A DNA stretch of 64,000 nt from Antedon mediterranea. Lineage: Eukaryota > Echinodermata > Crinoidea > Comatulida > Antedonidae. A program made the translations under genes and the position numbers. The DNA is taken from NCBI RefSeq assembly GCF_964355755.1, contig NC_092676.1, forward strand, positions 28,314,288 through 28,378,287. The letters are read 5' to 3'. The notes under the pieces are model-generated. The model saw nothing but the letters and a program-made list of their open reading frames with translations. It ran no database searches and had not been told where the DNA came from. Shown one piece after another: positions 1 to 12,685 of the stretch (the first letter of the stretch is position 1; each line of letters begins with the position of its first letter).

Positions 1-755
1 TAAACATGATAATATAAAACCACAAATTATCACAAAAAAAGAAAGGTCAAGAATTGATTGAAAAAAAGTATAAAATAACCAACATAGAGAGACTAAAGCT
101 ACTAGTCACATCTGATCCGTTTTACAAACAGGAGACGGTGCAGTATTGTTAAACCATGGAGTAAAGAAAACCAAGGAAGAGGGAAATTCCATTACATCTA
201 TTACAAAACGTCTTCTGTTGTGGAAGAGTGTGGATGTAGCTTTAGAAAAATTGTGTTAGTGCCCTCTATCGTATGAGTACTGCAATCCAACACTATGCTG
301 TCTAACCTGCACCATTATTCTGTCGTCGATTTTTATTCCAATACATACATAATAGACATGGTATAATAAAAACAGTGGTTGTATCCAGAGCTATTATGAT
401 TCTACTCTGTCTTGCTTAACTTGTATTATTGTTTTCATATTAAATTCAGTATTATGTCTGAAGTATTACAATACTACTAATAATTCGAAATGCTGAAATA
501 AATAAATGAAAAGATAAAGATAAGAACATCTGATTAATTAGCAATTAGAAAAAAGTAAAATTGGAAAGGGTTTAAATTCACACCTGTCCGTATGTTTCTC
601 CTCTTTGTTCACAAACCCAATGGTTCCAATCATTACATTACATTACGGTACGTTACATAGCCCATGGAAATAAATTCATTAATCCATGCATATTCTTTCC
701 AGTCTTTATTGGAATACAATATCTATAAGTATGGATATACCAGCGCTGTTATTGT
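1..755. other. Noncoding, array-unit sequence
   Basis: No credible gene is seen. The first 130 bases are a diverged copy of the sequence at about 3500-3660 (also 31985-32130, 37840-37980 and 50830-50970). Bases 490-755 resemble 46980-47290, including the phrase 'tacggtacgttacatagccc'. It is the left flank of the segmental duplication that begins near 756. The short frame at 664-876 has no protein-like composition. Confidence 0.6.
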
Positions 756-1883
756 AAAACAATTGATATTTCAATTGTTTTGTAGAAAATGTTCAATACT
801 TGGCCACCTGTGGTTTAAATGTTTTCATTTTCTCATACATGCTTTTTATCAGGCTATTATGTTATTGATGCATTGATGTATGAAATCCTAAAATGCAATA
901 ACTATCTACTATTATATAAGAAATACAATATTTTACGGGCTGTATAGAATATTTATCCCCGTGACAGATTGCACCCTATAATATAACAGTAATAACTATA
1001 TCTATTATAAGGGATACAATCTTTTACGGGCAGTCTATAATATAGGTATCCCCGTCACAGATTGCACCCCCTATAATATAACAGTATATTTATTGAATAT
1101 TATTCAAAATAACATGGAATGATTTATGATGTCCATTCTAATTTATCTTGCATACTACAATACAAGTATAATGTTTTAAAAGTACAAAAATAAATATAAG
1201 TAAAAATTACTAGAAATAAAGCAAGGAAATCTATTGTAGGCTACAGCTAAACAATTTTTTCTATATTTCTCGGCCAAAAACGCCCTCTATGAGACTGTTC
1301 CACAGTTTGCAGAGGTTCGTCTGCAATCATATTTTTCACTATCATCAAATCTACAAATAAACCGTAAGTCTTCATTACTCCTTGCATTCAACACAAAATG
1401 CTCCTGATTTTGAACCCTAGTAAGGTAAGGTAATCAACACAGATGGACATTTACACATGTACATGTTTTTTGTATCTTTTACACTTAAATTCTTAAGTCA
1501 TCATGAGCAAGTACATTTTCCCAAGAAATTATGTTTAAAAACAATTTTATAAGAAAAACTCTTTACAATTGTATTGTATTACTGTATATATGCAGAACAG
1601 AATGTCTGACAGAGAGACTCGTACATTATTATAATGTAGCATCTTTGATCATTTTGTATAATAAAGTATGCGTACGATAAGGAAGATGAAATAGAATAAA
1701 ATTAAGTTGATAATGTAATAGCAATTTCGTTGTATATTTCTGGTAAAAGTATTATCTTTAACAATGTTTAACAAATCTACAAATCATTCAAGAACTAAAA
1801 GACATGTTTCTATTGCAATAGGCAATTGAAAATTTGACTAGAGACCCCCTTACTCCTTCACAACAGAAAGATTTACACCACCA

Positions 1884-1997
1884 CCGCCACTGCTACAACA
1901 AGGACGTGATGACGACAATGACGAATTCAAACCGCCACCACCCGATTCTGACAAAACCGAAATTCTAAGAGAACAATTCAAACAAATGAAACCTTAA
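1884..1997 (+). pseudogene. EEP-like gene, C-terminal tail relic
   Basis: This stretch encodes the last 37 codons and TAA of the EEP-like gene at 29579-30430, including the proline run (KPPPPDSD) and the terminal KQMKP, in an open frame. Everything upstream (N-terminus, catalytic motifs and poly-glutamate tract) is missing: sequence matching copy B stops near 1760, is replaced by about 120 bases of unrelated or degraded DNA, and resumes at 1884. It is therefore a deletion relic and cannot make the domain. Confidence 0.85.
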
Positions 1998-2749
1998 TCA
2001 AACCATTGCACAGGTCTGTGGTCCATAACATTTTGTTTCTTATGAGAAATAGCATAATTATTTCTATTTGAATCTGTAATTTTATTTTTGGCATTTGAAT
2101 AGCATGTAACCTACTTGATAAAACAGACGTTGCTGAAGTAGGCCTAATCAAGTTTCAAGAGTAACGGTGATTTTACTTTTCGATTATGCTTTAGGTATAT
2201 ATTTTTGTTAAAATCAAATCTAAGCTTATTTTTAGTCAGATATCGGATGACAGAATGTTATATAAACATATTGTTAATTTACAGCTTTTAATAGTTTAAT
2301 TAATCTATCACTAGGATAGAAAATGGACTCGTTTTTACTTTAGTAACTTGTAGTGTGTTTACATTCATTTTGGCATTACACCAAATTACTTGATATTTAA
2401 TATTAACATTTTTAATGAAATTTATATCAATACATTCACCAAGCATGAATATAGACGTTGGGAATGACTCAACAAAAATCTTGCAAATGCAAATTAATTT
2501 TCTCAAAAATGTTAAAATATTAAATATCAATTAACAATGACAAATTATTTTTAAGGTTATAATACACCCATATAACGTGCAATTAAACCTTCAATTAAGC
2601 GTACAAATTATTTAGATAAAGTATTAATAAAATGTCATAATTATGCTGTCAGTTAATTGTCATTACCGGTACTTTAAAATAAGACTTAGCTTAAAAATAA
2701 TAATCGGTAGAAGGCAACCAATGTTATTAGCTGATTTTGCATCTACATA

Positions 2750-2960
2750 TTTCGTTGTGTCATTCATGTGGTTGGTACATTTAAAGAATTGTGCCTGTGC
2801 CTCTGAAATAAATATTATATGTATACGTACATTCACATACTAATCGTATACACAATTGCTTATTATTGACTGTCTAAGCAAATAAGCAAAGTAAAAATAT
2901 TTCAAACAAATTACTATAACGCACTCAGTCAATCTTAAATGGCGGGTACCTCAATCTGAC
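2750..2960 (+). promoter_or_regulatory. Orphan EEP-gene upstream region (copy A)
   Basis: The order of short phrases matches the region immediately upstream of the intact EEP gene at 12686: 'gtcattcatg/gtcattggct', 'attgtgcctgtgcct/attgtgctcgtgcct', 'aataaatat', 'aagcaaagta', then 'gcactcagtc'. After the last phrase no EEP coding sequence follows, so this looks like a promoter whose gene has been lost. The same orphan is present in duplication copy B at about 31190-31380. Confidence 0.45.
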
Positions 2961-5939
2961 GATAAGAGAATTTACTCTTCCCTGGTTAAGCCTAAGTTTT
3001 TGTTGTTTTTTTAATGTTGTATAGGTTTTGAGTAACAAGCAGATTTACACTTTTCAACACTGGCGGCTTACAGACTTTTTTCGTTTCCTTTCATTGTGAA
3101 TTTAATTCTTTGCAATAGGCACTTAGGCCTACATATTTCAATGTTTTGTAAAATTTAGGTGGTTGGTAATTGCATTTTAATATAGCTACGTAAAAACTAA
3201 TGGTGACGTGTCTGTTGTCTTGGTAGAGTAAATAAAATGTATTTGTGGATGTTCGTATGTTTCTTTTTTAATTCGTCCGGTACCCATGATTAATGTTGCA
3301 AAGCTGCACTATACTAGCCAACGAAGCTGCACTTGCCAATCTATCTATATGGAATATTGATAGCCCAAGTAACACCGAAATTGATCATTTAAGGAAGAGC
3401 AATTAGTTATGTAAATGAATACATGATAAAAAGTTTAAATTGTACAACACATGCTGTAATGGTACCTAACATACTTATAGCCTATACTTTGTCCTTTTTC
3501 TTTTACTATAACACATGATAAAATGTCAAAACACAATTTATCACAATAAAAAAAGAAAGATCAAGATATTGATTGAAAAGAAATATAAATACCGGTAACC
3601 AACATAGAGATACTAAAGCTACTAGTCACATCTGTTCCGTTTAACAAACAGAAGACGGTGCAGTCTGAACAAAATGTAATTCAAAGCAAAAAATTAAATT
3701 GGCTGTCAGACAATGGTTTTGGTTAAAATTAGACGTTTCTTTTCTCTGTTTATAAGTGAAATAATAATTTTTATTTTTTTTTTACAGAAGTGAATAGCTT
3801 TATTAAAACTGCAAAATTACCTATTTAAAGACAATACATCTTTAATTATTGTTCTTTCTTAATAAATAGTTATTTTTGTTTAACAATCAGTAGTAAACAT
3901 TTTGTTTGACGTGAATATATAGTCCGGCGTACTGTACAGAACAAAAATATAATCATAAACTAAACTATAGTAGTGTACTGCGAGTTTATTGAACAAGATT
4001 TTACAGATTACATGCATCTCTGTATTAGCAAATGTTTTCATAGACTCTCCTCTCCCAGACGTGCTTTGGGATTTGTAATTTGAGCATGACCCGTCCGAGT
4101 TTACAAAATCCCAAAACTGTCAGCCTTAGAACTCTAGTTTCCCCTTGAAATAGCGTCTGAATGAGATGGGAATATTAGCTGACAAAGCCACGGCGAAAAA
4201 AAAAAGATTTAACGGCAGATTTATATCCTCGTCCGATCTATTTAATTGATACATTTAGGCCTAGTAAAATGTAATATCGAACTATGTATTTCTATTAATT
4301 ATACGCTGACTATTACATTCAACGCAATATGTTCTTAAGCTTTTAGTAAACAGAGAGAGCCTACTCTCTGTGTGAATGTGTCTTAGCAGGAGTACATTTT
4401 TAAGTCATCATGAACAAGTACATTAATTGTTCAATAATGTTGGGCTAGTAGTCTATATAAAAACCATACTGTTTTCTTGCCATTTCCAAGAAATTATGTT
4501 TAAAAACAATTTTTTAGAAAAACTGTTTACAACTGTGTTACTGTATATAACAGAACAGAATGTTTGGAGAGAGAGAGACTCGTTCATTATTATAATGTAG
4601 CGTCTTTGGTCATCATTTTGTATATAAAGTATTTGTATGATAACCAAGAATAAATAGAATAAAATTAAGTTATATATAGTTGATAGATATCATAGAAATT
4701 TTGTTGTATATTTCTGGTAAAAGTATTATTTTTAGCAATGTGATAACAAATCTACTAGCTTCAACATCTATTATTAAAAATAGCTTATCATTTTCTTAAG
4801 CAAAATGCCAGATCATTGTAATTTGTATAATAAGTAAAAATATCCAGTTGTGAAAAACATTCCACCACAGAATGGTACCAGCATGACAAATCTATGAACT
4901 TCACAAATAATATTATTTTATATGATAACAATTTCTCCATGGTTACATATGGTCCAGAATTTGCTTTACTGGGTTATTAATGGGTGATGGTTCAGCGTTT
5001 GCTACTACGGTATATTTCAAAGATATAAACGCATTGTTGCTCCGGTCTTTTCGGTCGTGAAATTAGAATAACATTACTAAACACGCAATATCTAAAAATA
5101 TAGATATATCCATATATAGTTACTTTTATCATAGAATAATTGCTATAGTTGTTTGTAGAAGTTGATACAATGATATCAGGCTGGGACCATCCTGTTCTTC
5201 ACAACTGGAATACTTTCTTTGTAAACAGTTCGTCTCTGCACACAAATAAAATTCTCCATGCTTAATCTGACCTATTGTGTTTATTATATTTACTTATATC
5301 AATTCGTTTTCTTCCAGCAATCCACAGAAAATACTAGCTATCGCATTATGTCTCTGAAATCTGCAACATCATGTTGGTTGTATACACGTCCCAGTATTGC
5401 CATTGCATTAGCGTTATTTTATTAAGTTTTGTTATAAAACGCAATGTTCTTGAGACCATGGAGGTATAATGTTGAGACACACACACAAACACGTACCTTA
5501 TTTTAAATTTACTAATAACCAAAGATCGTATAGCGCCACGTAGTTTCTTTGCTAATAACCTATTTGCCATAATATCGGATTTGTTTATATAAATTCCAGA
5601 AGCACAATTATGATCATTGAATTTTAAGTATATGACGATTGTATTATTCCAAAAAACATTTGACTGATTATGATATTATTGCATTCAGTCATTCTTAATT
5701 TCTAAAGGCCCATTACACCAAAAGTATATTGTCTTAATTGTCGTTCGTGTTTCAACACGCAATTTTATTATATAAATGCTTGTTTTCACTCTCGATGTAT
5801 TGTATGAGCTCAATATAAGCCTAATAGTAAACGAACTCCTATAGCTACTGTCAATTTTACTGTCTACAAATTGAGTAGGATCCACTTTGCCTGTAAAAAT
5901 TAGAGATTTTTTTTATCGTCAAATAAGTACAAATGCTTT

Positions 5940-6030
5940 TCAAAGCCCCATTTTGACATGCAGGCATATATTTACTGCAAACATATGCTAAGTCAATTTA
6001 TACACGACAAAACAGACATAAGCTATTTCT
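5940..6030 (+). pseudogene. Relic of receptor tail exon
   Basis: The words 'tatacacgacaaaacagacataagctatttctt' (read in two halves) match the better preserved relics at 15290-15380 and 17160-17250. These in turn resemble the tail exon of the membrane-protein gene at 40470-40520 ('cccgaatgcccggccaagtt'). No open frame survives. The call rests on position and short matches only. Confidence 0.3.
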
Positions 6031-6816
6031 TAACACGAATGGAATTTATTATTAGTTTATAAAGATCGAAGTTTCGATAAGTGTAGAGTGTTAATTCATT
6101 TTAATACGGTAGGTAGGTCTATACATTTTGAAGAAAAGAAATTTGCTACCAGTGATAATATTTATGTAAACCTGGGGATACTGCGCTGAGACGATGATAA
6201 TAAGCTGATATTATTTTCGACCCAGAATTCTAAACGCATTGTTGCTGTCTTTTCTATCGTGAAATTAGAATAACATTACTAAACACGCAATATCTAAAAT
6301 ATATGTTCTTTTATCATATAAAATAATTGATGATTTTTAGTTCGTAAATTCCATGCTGGTACTGTCCTCGTTGGAATTTTATTTCACAACTGGAATATTT
6401 TATTTGTAAACAGTTCGTTTCTGTACACAATTTAAAGTTTCATGCTTCATCTGACCAATTATGTTATTATATTTCCTATTATCAACTTGTTCTCATTCAA
6501 GACAACAGGCAAATTAAAGAAACTATAGTGTCTTTGAAATCTGCAAAATCATGTTTGTATTTTTATAGACACCGACATTTTAGTTTTGTTATAAAATAAT
6601 AAATGCAAGTTAGATATTCTTTTTTTGTTTTGAATTAAACAAACACACGAATACTTCATTTAAAAAAAATGTCATTCAATGCATGATAATCCATGTGACC
6701 CATTTATTTTATTAGTTCGAATTAGAAATACATCATGTTTTAATACGGTTCTATATAATCATGGAAGTTAAATTATTTCTCCATGGTATAATCTATTCTC
6801 TTATTTTTAATCAGAT

Positions 6817-7152
6817 ATGCTCATACATTTTACTAGATCAGTTATAAGAAGTAATAATGACCTTATTTATAGGCGCAGGCTAAGCCGTATTAATTTAACC
6901 AATGACAAGCGACGGTTGTTTTCGAGCCGTGAAAATAATCAACACGTACCACTAATACACGAGTCATCACTTGTCATTGGTCAAATTAGTTCCGTAATAT
7001 TATCTATACGGTTTGCTTATTGATCCTGTATAAGTATTCATTATTATTCATACAATAAGTAAAATATGAATAGATATTCGTATTCACTTCAACTAACGAG
7101 AGCAAGAAATCGATGAAGCAAAAGCAATTAGTCTACCTGACTACATCACAAA
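6817..7152 (+). promoter_or_regulatory. EEP-gene promoter module with inverted CCAAT boxes
   Basis: CCAATGACAAG at 6899-6909 and its exact reverse complement CTTGTCATTGG at 6970-6980 face each other across 60 bases, followed by an A+T-rich stretch and the start codon at 7153. The module is nearly identical at 18301-18591 and 35340-35636 and recognisable at 29290-29578 and 61400-61645. CCAAT boxes are classical NF-Y sites; binding here is inference. The short open frame over this stretch is part of the regulatory region, not a gene. Confidence 0.55.
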
Positions 7153-8100
7153 ATGGCACCTCATAATCCTGTTACTGCTACTTATTATATGTCTGGTGAG
7201 GAAAATTACAAGCTTACAACTTACAATTGTGGCGACACAGATCCAGAAAGGGATCGAAAGATAGAAGAATGTAAACAATCTGATGTCATTTTTTGTCAAG
7301 AAATTAATAAAATGACTATTGAATCTTTTAAAAATTACACACCTTTTAAAATTCAGACAGGACAATGCTTCACAGCAGTATTAATCTAGAAACCAATAGG
7401 GCAGCTTCAAGGCGAAAAAAAAATAAATAAGGACAGAAAGTTTCTGGATAGACCCGATGTTCGTCAATGTACAGTAAAATTGAATGATATGGTTTTAATT
7501 TCGTGGCATGGCGACAAAAACATAAATAGAAGGGGACTAAATAGAATTTCACCAAATTATGTTAAAGAAAGAAAAAAAGAAATTGTTCAAGCTCTTCAAG
7601 TATACGCATCTGGTCTAGCAACTGAATACAATTTACTAGATTACAATTATAAGAGGAAATGTTTGTTATCGCTAAATTGTAGTATTTTGATAATATTGAA
7701 ATCGATAAAAATCAAAATATGCATATTTTACGATTTTGTATACATTTTAGCTATGAATGGCCAAAATTAAAGTAAATGTCGATTTTGTTGAATCTACACA
7801 GACGTATAATGTTTGTACTGAAAATAAAACGTGTTTAGTTATCATTGGCGGAAATTTCAACTTACCTTCAAAGGATACAAGAAAAGTTATAGACAAGCTG
7901 ACACCACCATCGCAATATGAACAGTACATTATAAATCCTGCTGATATCCATAACCGTAAAAGTAATATTGACTACTTTTTCGCTGTGTTCCCAAAATACG
8001 GAGTCAGAGATGCAATCGCACTACCGCCACAAAGGGACCACGACGGTGAAGACGCTGTTGATGAGCTAGCCGAATCTGTGGACGATTGCGTTAAACTAAT
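7153..8100 (+). pseudogene. EEP-domain-like gene copy, disrupted
   Basis: Orthologous by position to the intact gene at 35637 in duplication copy B. The start (MAPHNPVTATYY), LTTYN motif and FCQE motif are intact, but codon 79 is TAG where the sister copy has AAG. The frame then continues to about 7632. There it is broken by roughly 195 inserted bases before resuming at about 7834 with VIIGGNFN, in which the catalytic Asp of GGDFN is Asn. The stop codon of the sister (AAATAA) reads AAACTAA here, so the frame runs on to 8197. Four separate lesions argue for a dead copy. The tail has a local RDHD that superficially resembles the family's SDH motif but is not in the usual context. Confidence 0.85.
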
Positions 8101-8545
8101 CTTTATAGCCTATATTGAAATGATTGAATTTGGGTACACTTCAATTAGAGGTAGAAAGGGGCCGATAGAAAAAATATCAGTAATATATTTAATTTAAATC
8201 AAGTTGAAGATGAATATCATTTTATTATTTGCTCTCGTTACCAAGATATCATAAATTAATGTATACCTACTTTATTTATTGAAAATCTTAATACTTTTTA
8301 ATGTTTCCGTTTAATGGCATCACATGATTCAAGAACCAATAATAATTTATCAAAATATATTTATCATGCTTATAATATCACAGAACGACATTGATTAATT
8401 TTGTTGTGATCATAATTTCTTAAGTTTACAAAATTATATTCAATGCTTACCAAAAAAAATAGGGGCCAGAGGCCTAAAGTTAATCAAGTCAAGCAAGACA
8501 CCTGAATGAATGAATGAATGTTGATACAAACTTATAGCACAAACA

Positions 8546-8642
8546 CTTTCTTTTCGATGTAAAAGAATAATGAAATAATACAATTATAAATTGAGAATTT
8601 ATAAATGTATTATTTCATTATTCTTTTACATCGAAAAGAAAG
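8546..8642. repeat. Long perfect hairpin (inverted repeat)
   Basis: A 37-base arm at 8546-8582 (CTTTCTTTTCGATG...) is the exact reverse complement of 8606-8642. The 23-base spacer is itself almost palindromic (TATAAATT-GAG-AATTTATA), so the whole 97 bases can fold into a hairpin with a three-base loop. It lies about 90 bp beyond the right edge of segmental duplication copy A. It may be a foldback MITE or a recombination scar. Confidence 0.9.
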
Positions 8643-8984
8643 CTTTTATAATTTAGTAAACTTAAAAATATAGTACTATACTGTCAATAAGTAATTTGTA
8701 AAAGTTATATATAAATTGCAAATAATACAATAATTCTGTAAATAGAAACTAAGACAATTGTGATGTACATTAAATGTTGTATTTATTTGTGAAAATAAAA
8801 TATATCTATGCCTATGTCTAACTATCGGTAGTGATACAAACATATTAAATTGTTTTTTCTTGCATTTTAATAACTTGACTTAATTACACATGGAAAAAAT
8901 AAATAAAATATGGCAATGAAGCCATTAAATTTTATGTTCACGATTTTGAAAATGTTATTATTTTGTGAAGCCATTTATTTAATG

Positions 8985-9192
8985 TTTGTATGTAGGTGAA
9001 CAACGATCGATAGGGCATTTATTTGTTCGACAGGAATGCATGGGACCTCTATAGAATACTATCAATGGCTCACAACCCAGGCATTGTCGTAATTTTGTCC
9101 TTAGAAAAAAATCCTGACATGTGACAGGACTTGAACCCAGGATCCTTGGAGTGGTAGCCAAGCATCATAATCACCAAGCCACAACTCCACTC
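8985..9192 (-). mobile_element. tRNA-derived SINE
   Basis: Reading the minus strand from about 9192, GTTGTGGCTTGGTGATTA resembles a pol III A box and GGGTTCAAGTCC (9127-9137 core) a B box, about 45 bases apart. A non-tRNA body of about 130 bases follows. The same head (TTGTGGCTTGGTGG...GGGTTCAAGTCCTGTCA) recurs on the plus strand near 40000, so this is a family and not a single tRNA gene. The open frame read from this head is spurious. Confidence 0.75.
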
Positions 9193-9293
9193 CTATATCC
9201 TTGTTTATCGCAAGAATTTCATTTTCGCTGAGGCAAATATGATTATTAGGTGAAACGCTTATAATATATATGGATGGATATTTTCTAATGTGT

Positions 9294-9842
9294 TCAAAAG
9301 TATATTACACGTAAGATTTGAGTCATGCTGGAACTGTTTAACATCAATGAAACAGTGGGCAAATCTACCATGTACCAGCATACCAGTAACATGAGTTCCC
9401 AGCTTCCACATTTTTTAAGTTTCCTTTGACTCAGTGGGAAAAGAAGGCAAGTCTGTCTTACTTTGGTCCATACCATCAATTATAACCGATAGATAATGTT
9501 CCAGGGTCTTGCTTGGCTTTATGAATGTGTTTGTAGTATTTATTTCGTTCTATGCTAAAAATTAAAAAAAAAACAATTTCATAGTACTACAATAACTATG
9601 TTTTAATGCAATGTACAAATCAAAATCTGAAATGAATGAAAATGATATATTGATATATCTTGGTAAATGAAATACACTGTTTTTTTATTATAAACTGAAA
9701 ATGGTAAGTATTTTACTCACTGTTGCTTTTGTAAATGGTTCTCTCTCTTGAATAATAACTGCTCACGTCTTTGTTTTTGATGTGTTTTCTGAAGTTCAAC
9801 CTTAATATGTGTACACTTGCTACACTTAGCAAAGCGATTTTC
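9294..9842 (-). pseudogene. DNA-transposon protein remnant (DGMDQ type)
   Basis: Two exons on the minus strand can be joined. Exon 9721-9842 has acceptor TTTACAG and donor CAACA/GTGAGT and encodes RFAKCSKCTHIKVELQKT, with a CxxC knuckle. The second exon starts at 9554 after a TTTTTAG acceptor and continues in phase with HIERNKYYKHIHKAKQDPG. A frameshift near 9480 then leads into VIIDGMDQSKTDLPSF and, after a further stop, KMWKLGTHVTGMLVHGRF. I recognise the CxxC and IDGMDQ...LP motifs from multicopy transposon-like proteins of marine animals; the formal superfamily name is uncertain. The frameshift and stop show that it is dead. Confidence 0.5.
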
Positions 9843-12360
9843 CTGTAAAGTATATAATCATGTCAAAATACTGTTATCAGAAAATGAATGTAATTCGATC
9901 TTCCTCTAAAATATATAATTATATTTAAACAATTTTTAAGGCTCCTACATTAAGTAAAAATCTTGAATAATGGCTATACATGCTTTTTATCTCTTACGGT
10001 ATTGATGCATATTTATTATCAATTATCAATCAGTTTTTGTATGAAATCCGTATTATTATTAGGTGGTCATTTAGAATAAAATGTAATAACTATCTATCAT
10101 AAGCTAGGGATACAATATTAGGTACCCCGTGAAAGATTACACCCACTTAAGGAATACAATATTTTACGGCTGTCTGGAACATTAGGACACCATGTCTCTG
10201 ATAAAGAGTAACGACATTCCATTGACGTATTTTAGAAAGGCACGTAGTACAACTATTCTTATGTAGAGTATGGAGTTGCTATTTTTATAACAAATGTATT
10301 TTAAAAGGCTTTGACTATCGAATTTAATATAAAAGCAATCCATTTGATAAAGGTTTTTGTTAAAATAATAACGAACTTATTAACTTTTAAACAACAAAAT
10401 ATAAAAATATTGCTTTAACTGTATGGCCCTCTATCGGCCTATTACCGCAATTCAAAAGTTCTTTGGTGATTTTGTTTCTCACCCATTGTTTGTCATCGAT
10501 TTGTATTCCAATAATAACATCTAATATTTGATGATATAATAGCAATCTGGTTGTATTATTTCTGGTAAAGGAATAAAGCATTCATTTGCACTGCACTCAA
10601 TAAAGACAGATGTAGCCTACTTTCATTGACTGAGAACCGATATCAATACACAAAAACCTAGACCTAACTATACTGTCTTCAATTCACAGAAGAAATTACA
10701 TTTTCAATGTGGTTATAAACAATTTCAAATTATTAAAAGACGCAGAAGAAGATTTTATAAAACTAGAAGAATATTATATTTTATAACATAGAGAATGGGT
10801 GTGTTTGTATACCACCAGTACGATGTGCGTGTGTAATGCTGTTTATCTACGTCTGGAATAATTGTAAGCGAAAATATTTGTATAGTTTTTATGTGAGTTG
10901 CAGAATATTCTTGTTTCCTGTGTTTTAAATAATGTTCCTTGACTCTATAGAATGTACTTTAGGTGGAGAAATATTTATATACTTAACTTATTAGAGTTCT
11001 ATAAGTGATACAATATAAATATAAAAGCGCAATAAAAGAAATTGAATTGAATATACACTATTATACACTTAATCGCATTTGATTTAACCAAAATATTATG
11101 TGGTTTTATGAAACTCAATATCAAAGGTCTTAAATATAGGTAGGCCTATACCTCATCATTAAGTCTATTTTCGTTTAAAAAAAAAAAATTACTTCGAATG
11201 AATTATACTTTATAGCCTTTTAATTTTATGCCGTAATGTTATACCGATATGCTTATAAACTTTAAACTGCGGAATGTAAGCATTAGTTATTTTAAAATTT
11301 TAAATTCCATTTGAAATTGAAACAAATGTACTGTATACATAGCCTATGTTATCAGAAGTACATATTGATATGATTATTGTATCATACATATTTGTTTCAA
11401 ACCATGTTGGTATTATTTATAAGTCTATATACATTTCGAAGGAAGGCAATTTTCTGTCCAGAGATAATATTATGCCAAAACCCGTGGATAATGCTCCGCG
11501 ATTAATAAACAATAACTTATAGGCCTATGTATGCTTGATCCAGAATTCTAAACGCAAAAAGCTCGAATCTTTTCTATCGTGAAATTAGAATAACATCACC
11601 AAACACGCAATATCTAAAAATACTATTTCTTTTTATTATATAAAAGAATTGATATTTGTTGGTTTGACAGGTTTATAATTGTCAAGCCGGTACTGTCCTC
11701 GTTGGAATGTTTTTCACAACTGAATATTTTATTTGTAAACAGTTTGTTTCTGTACACAATTTAAAGTTTCATGTGTCACCTGACCTATTATGTTATCATA
11801 TTTCCTTATTATCAATTTGTTCTCATAAAAGAATCTATGTGTCTGTGAAATCTGCAAAATCATGTTTGTATTGTTAAGGCATATACACTGACATAGTAGT
11901 ATTTTTAAAAATAATAAATGCAAGTTAGATATTCATGTTTTTATTTCACACTAAAGGAAAATCATTATTTCGGTTCTACTGAGCCTATTTATATTCTACA
12001 GCCAATGATTCTTTCCACATGAGTACTTGAGTAGCTGCATATTATAAATAATAATAGTTTTTAGTAAACAAACACGTAGGCCTACCTCATTTTACACATT
12101 TGCCATTTATTATTTGGATTACGATAATTCACAGTTCTTAATTTTTACTGTCAACAATAGGAGTAAACATTATTATAATTAGGAGCCTATTGTGTCATAA
12201 GTGGGATTTTTTCAGAGCCACATTGAAATTCGGTTATAATTACTGTAAACAGATGCTGACTCGAATGCTCGGTCAAGTTATACACCAAAACACACATTAG
12301 GCTACTATTAGTTACAATGTTACTCATATTTAATTTTCATACGTTCATAAAATGGAATAA
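9843..12360. other. Noncoding, diverged array-unit sequence
   Basis: No gene is seen. 9960-10200 resembles 840-1100 of the duplication block ('tacaatattttacgg', 'attgcaccc'-like words), and 11500-11950 resembles 6230-6620 ('gaaattagaataacat', 'aaacacgcaatatctaaaa'). The stretch is therefore an older copy of the same array unit, lying between the dead gene at 7153 and the intact gene at 12686. Near 12250-12300 'ctcgaatgctcggtcaagtt' is a further relic of the receptor tail exon. Confidence 0.5.
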
Positions 12361-12685
12361 AATCAATATCACAAGCTAGCGACGGCTTTTTTTAGATGAA
12401 AAGAATCATTACGTAAAATCATTCATCCGTACTATCGATTGTCATTGGCTAAAATTGTGCTCGTGCCTAGATCTGTAATAAATATCATAATTTAAGCAAA
12501 GTATAATAGTTCAAACAAACAAATATCGCACTCAGTCTTGATTAAACGTAGCGGATACACTTACAACTGAAGATAACAAATATTATCAACAAAAACAACC
12601 AGCAATACCTGACATAACGTAAAAGACGAATTGTATTGAGACAAACTATTCTGTAATCAATAAGAACATTCAAACAGGCATTAAA
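12361..12685 (+). promoter_or_regulatory. Upstream region of intact EEP-like gene
   Basis: 'gctagcgacggc...gaaaagaatcattacgta' (12375-12417) is the degraded left half of the CCAAT module. 'gattgtcattgg' (12438-12449) keeps the right-hand ATTGG box. An A+T-rich segment with 'agtataatag' and the shared 'cgcactcagtc' word (about 12527-12538) precedes roughly 150 bases of putative 5' leader. Loss of the left CCAAT box separates this copy from those at 7153, 18592 and 35637. Confidence 0.45.

Larger units (their letters stand above)
756..8455. repeat. Segmental duplication, copy A
   Basis: This block is nearly the same as 28018-36725 in the same orientation, with only scattered substitutions and small indels in the stretches I compared. 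The left edge is where both copies start 'aaacaattgatatttcaatt'; the right edge is where both lose similarity after the shared 3' flank of the EEP gene. Copy A lacks the sequence equivalent to about 29030-30312, so most of one EEP gene is deleted and only its tail remains at 1884-1997. Copy B retains that gene. The pattern fits unequal exchange in a tandem array followed by a deletion in copy A. About 2000-6800 holds no coding region apart from the relics listed separately. Confidence 0.85.

Noticed and set aside
8020-8045. RDHD at the end of the copy at 7153 as the missing SDH catalytic motif
   Set aside because: It occurs only in this dead copy, the intact sister has LHQSS at the same place, and the expected strand context is absent.
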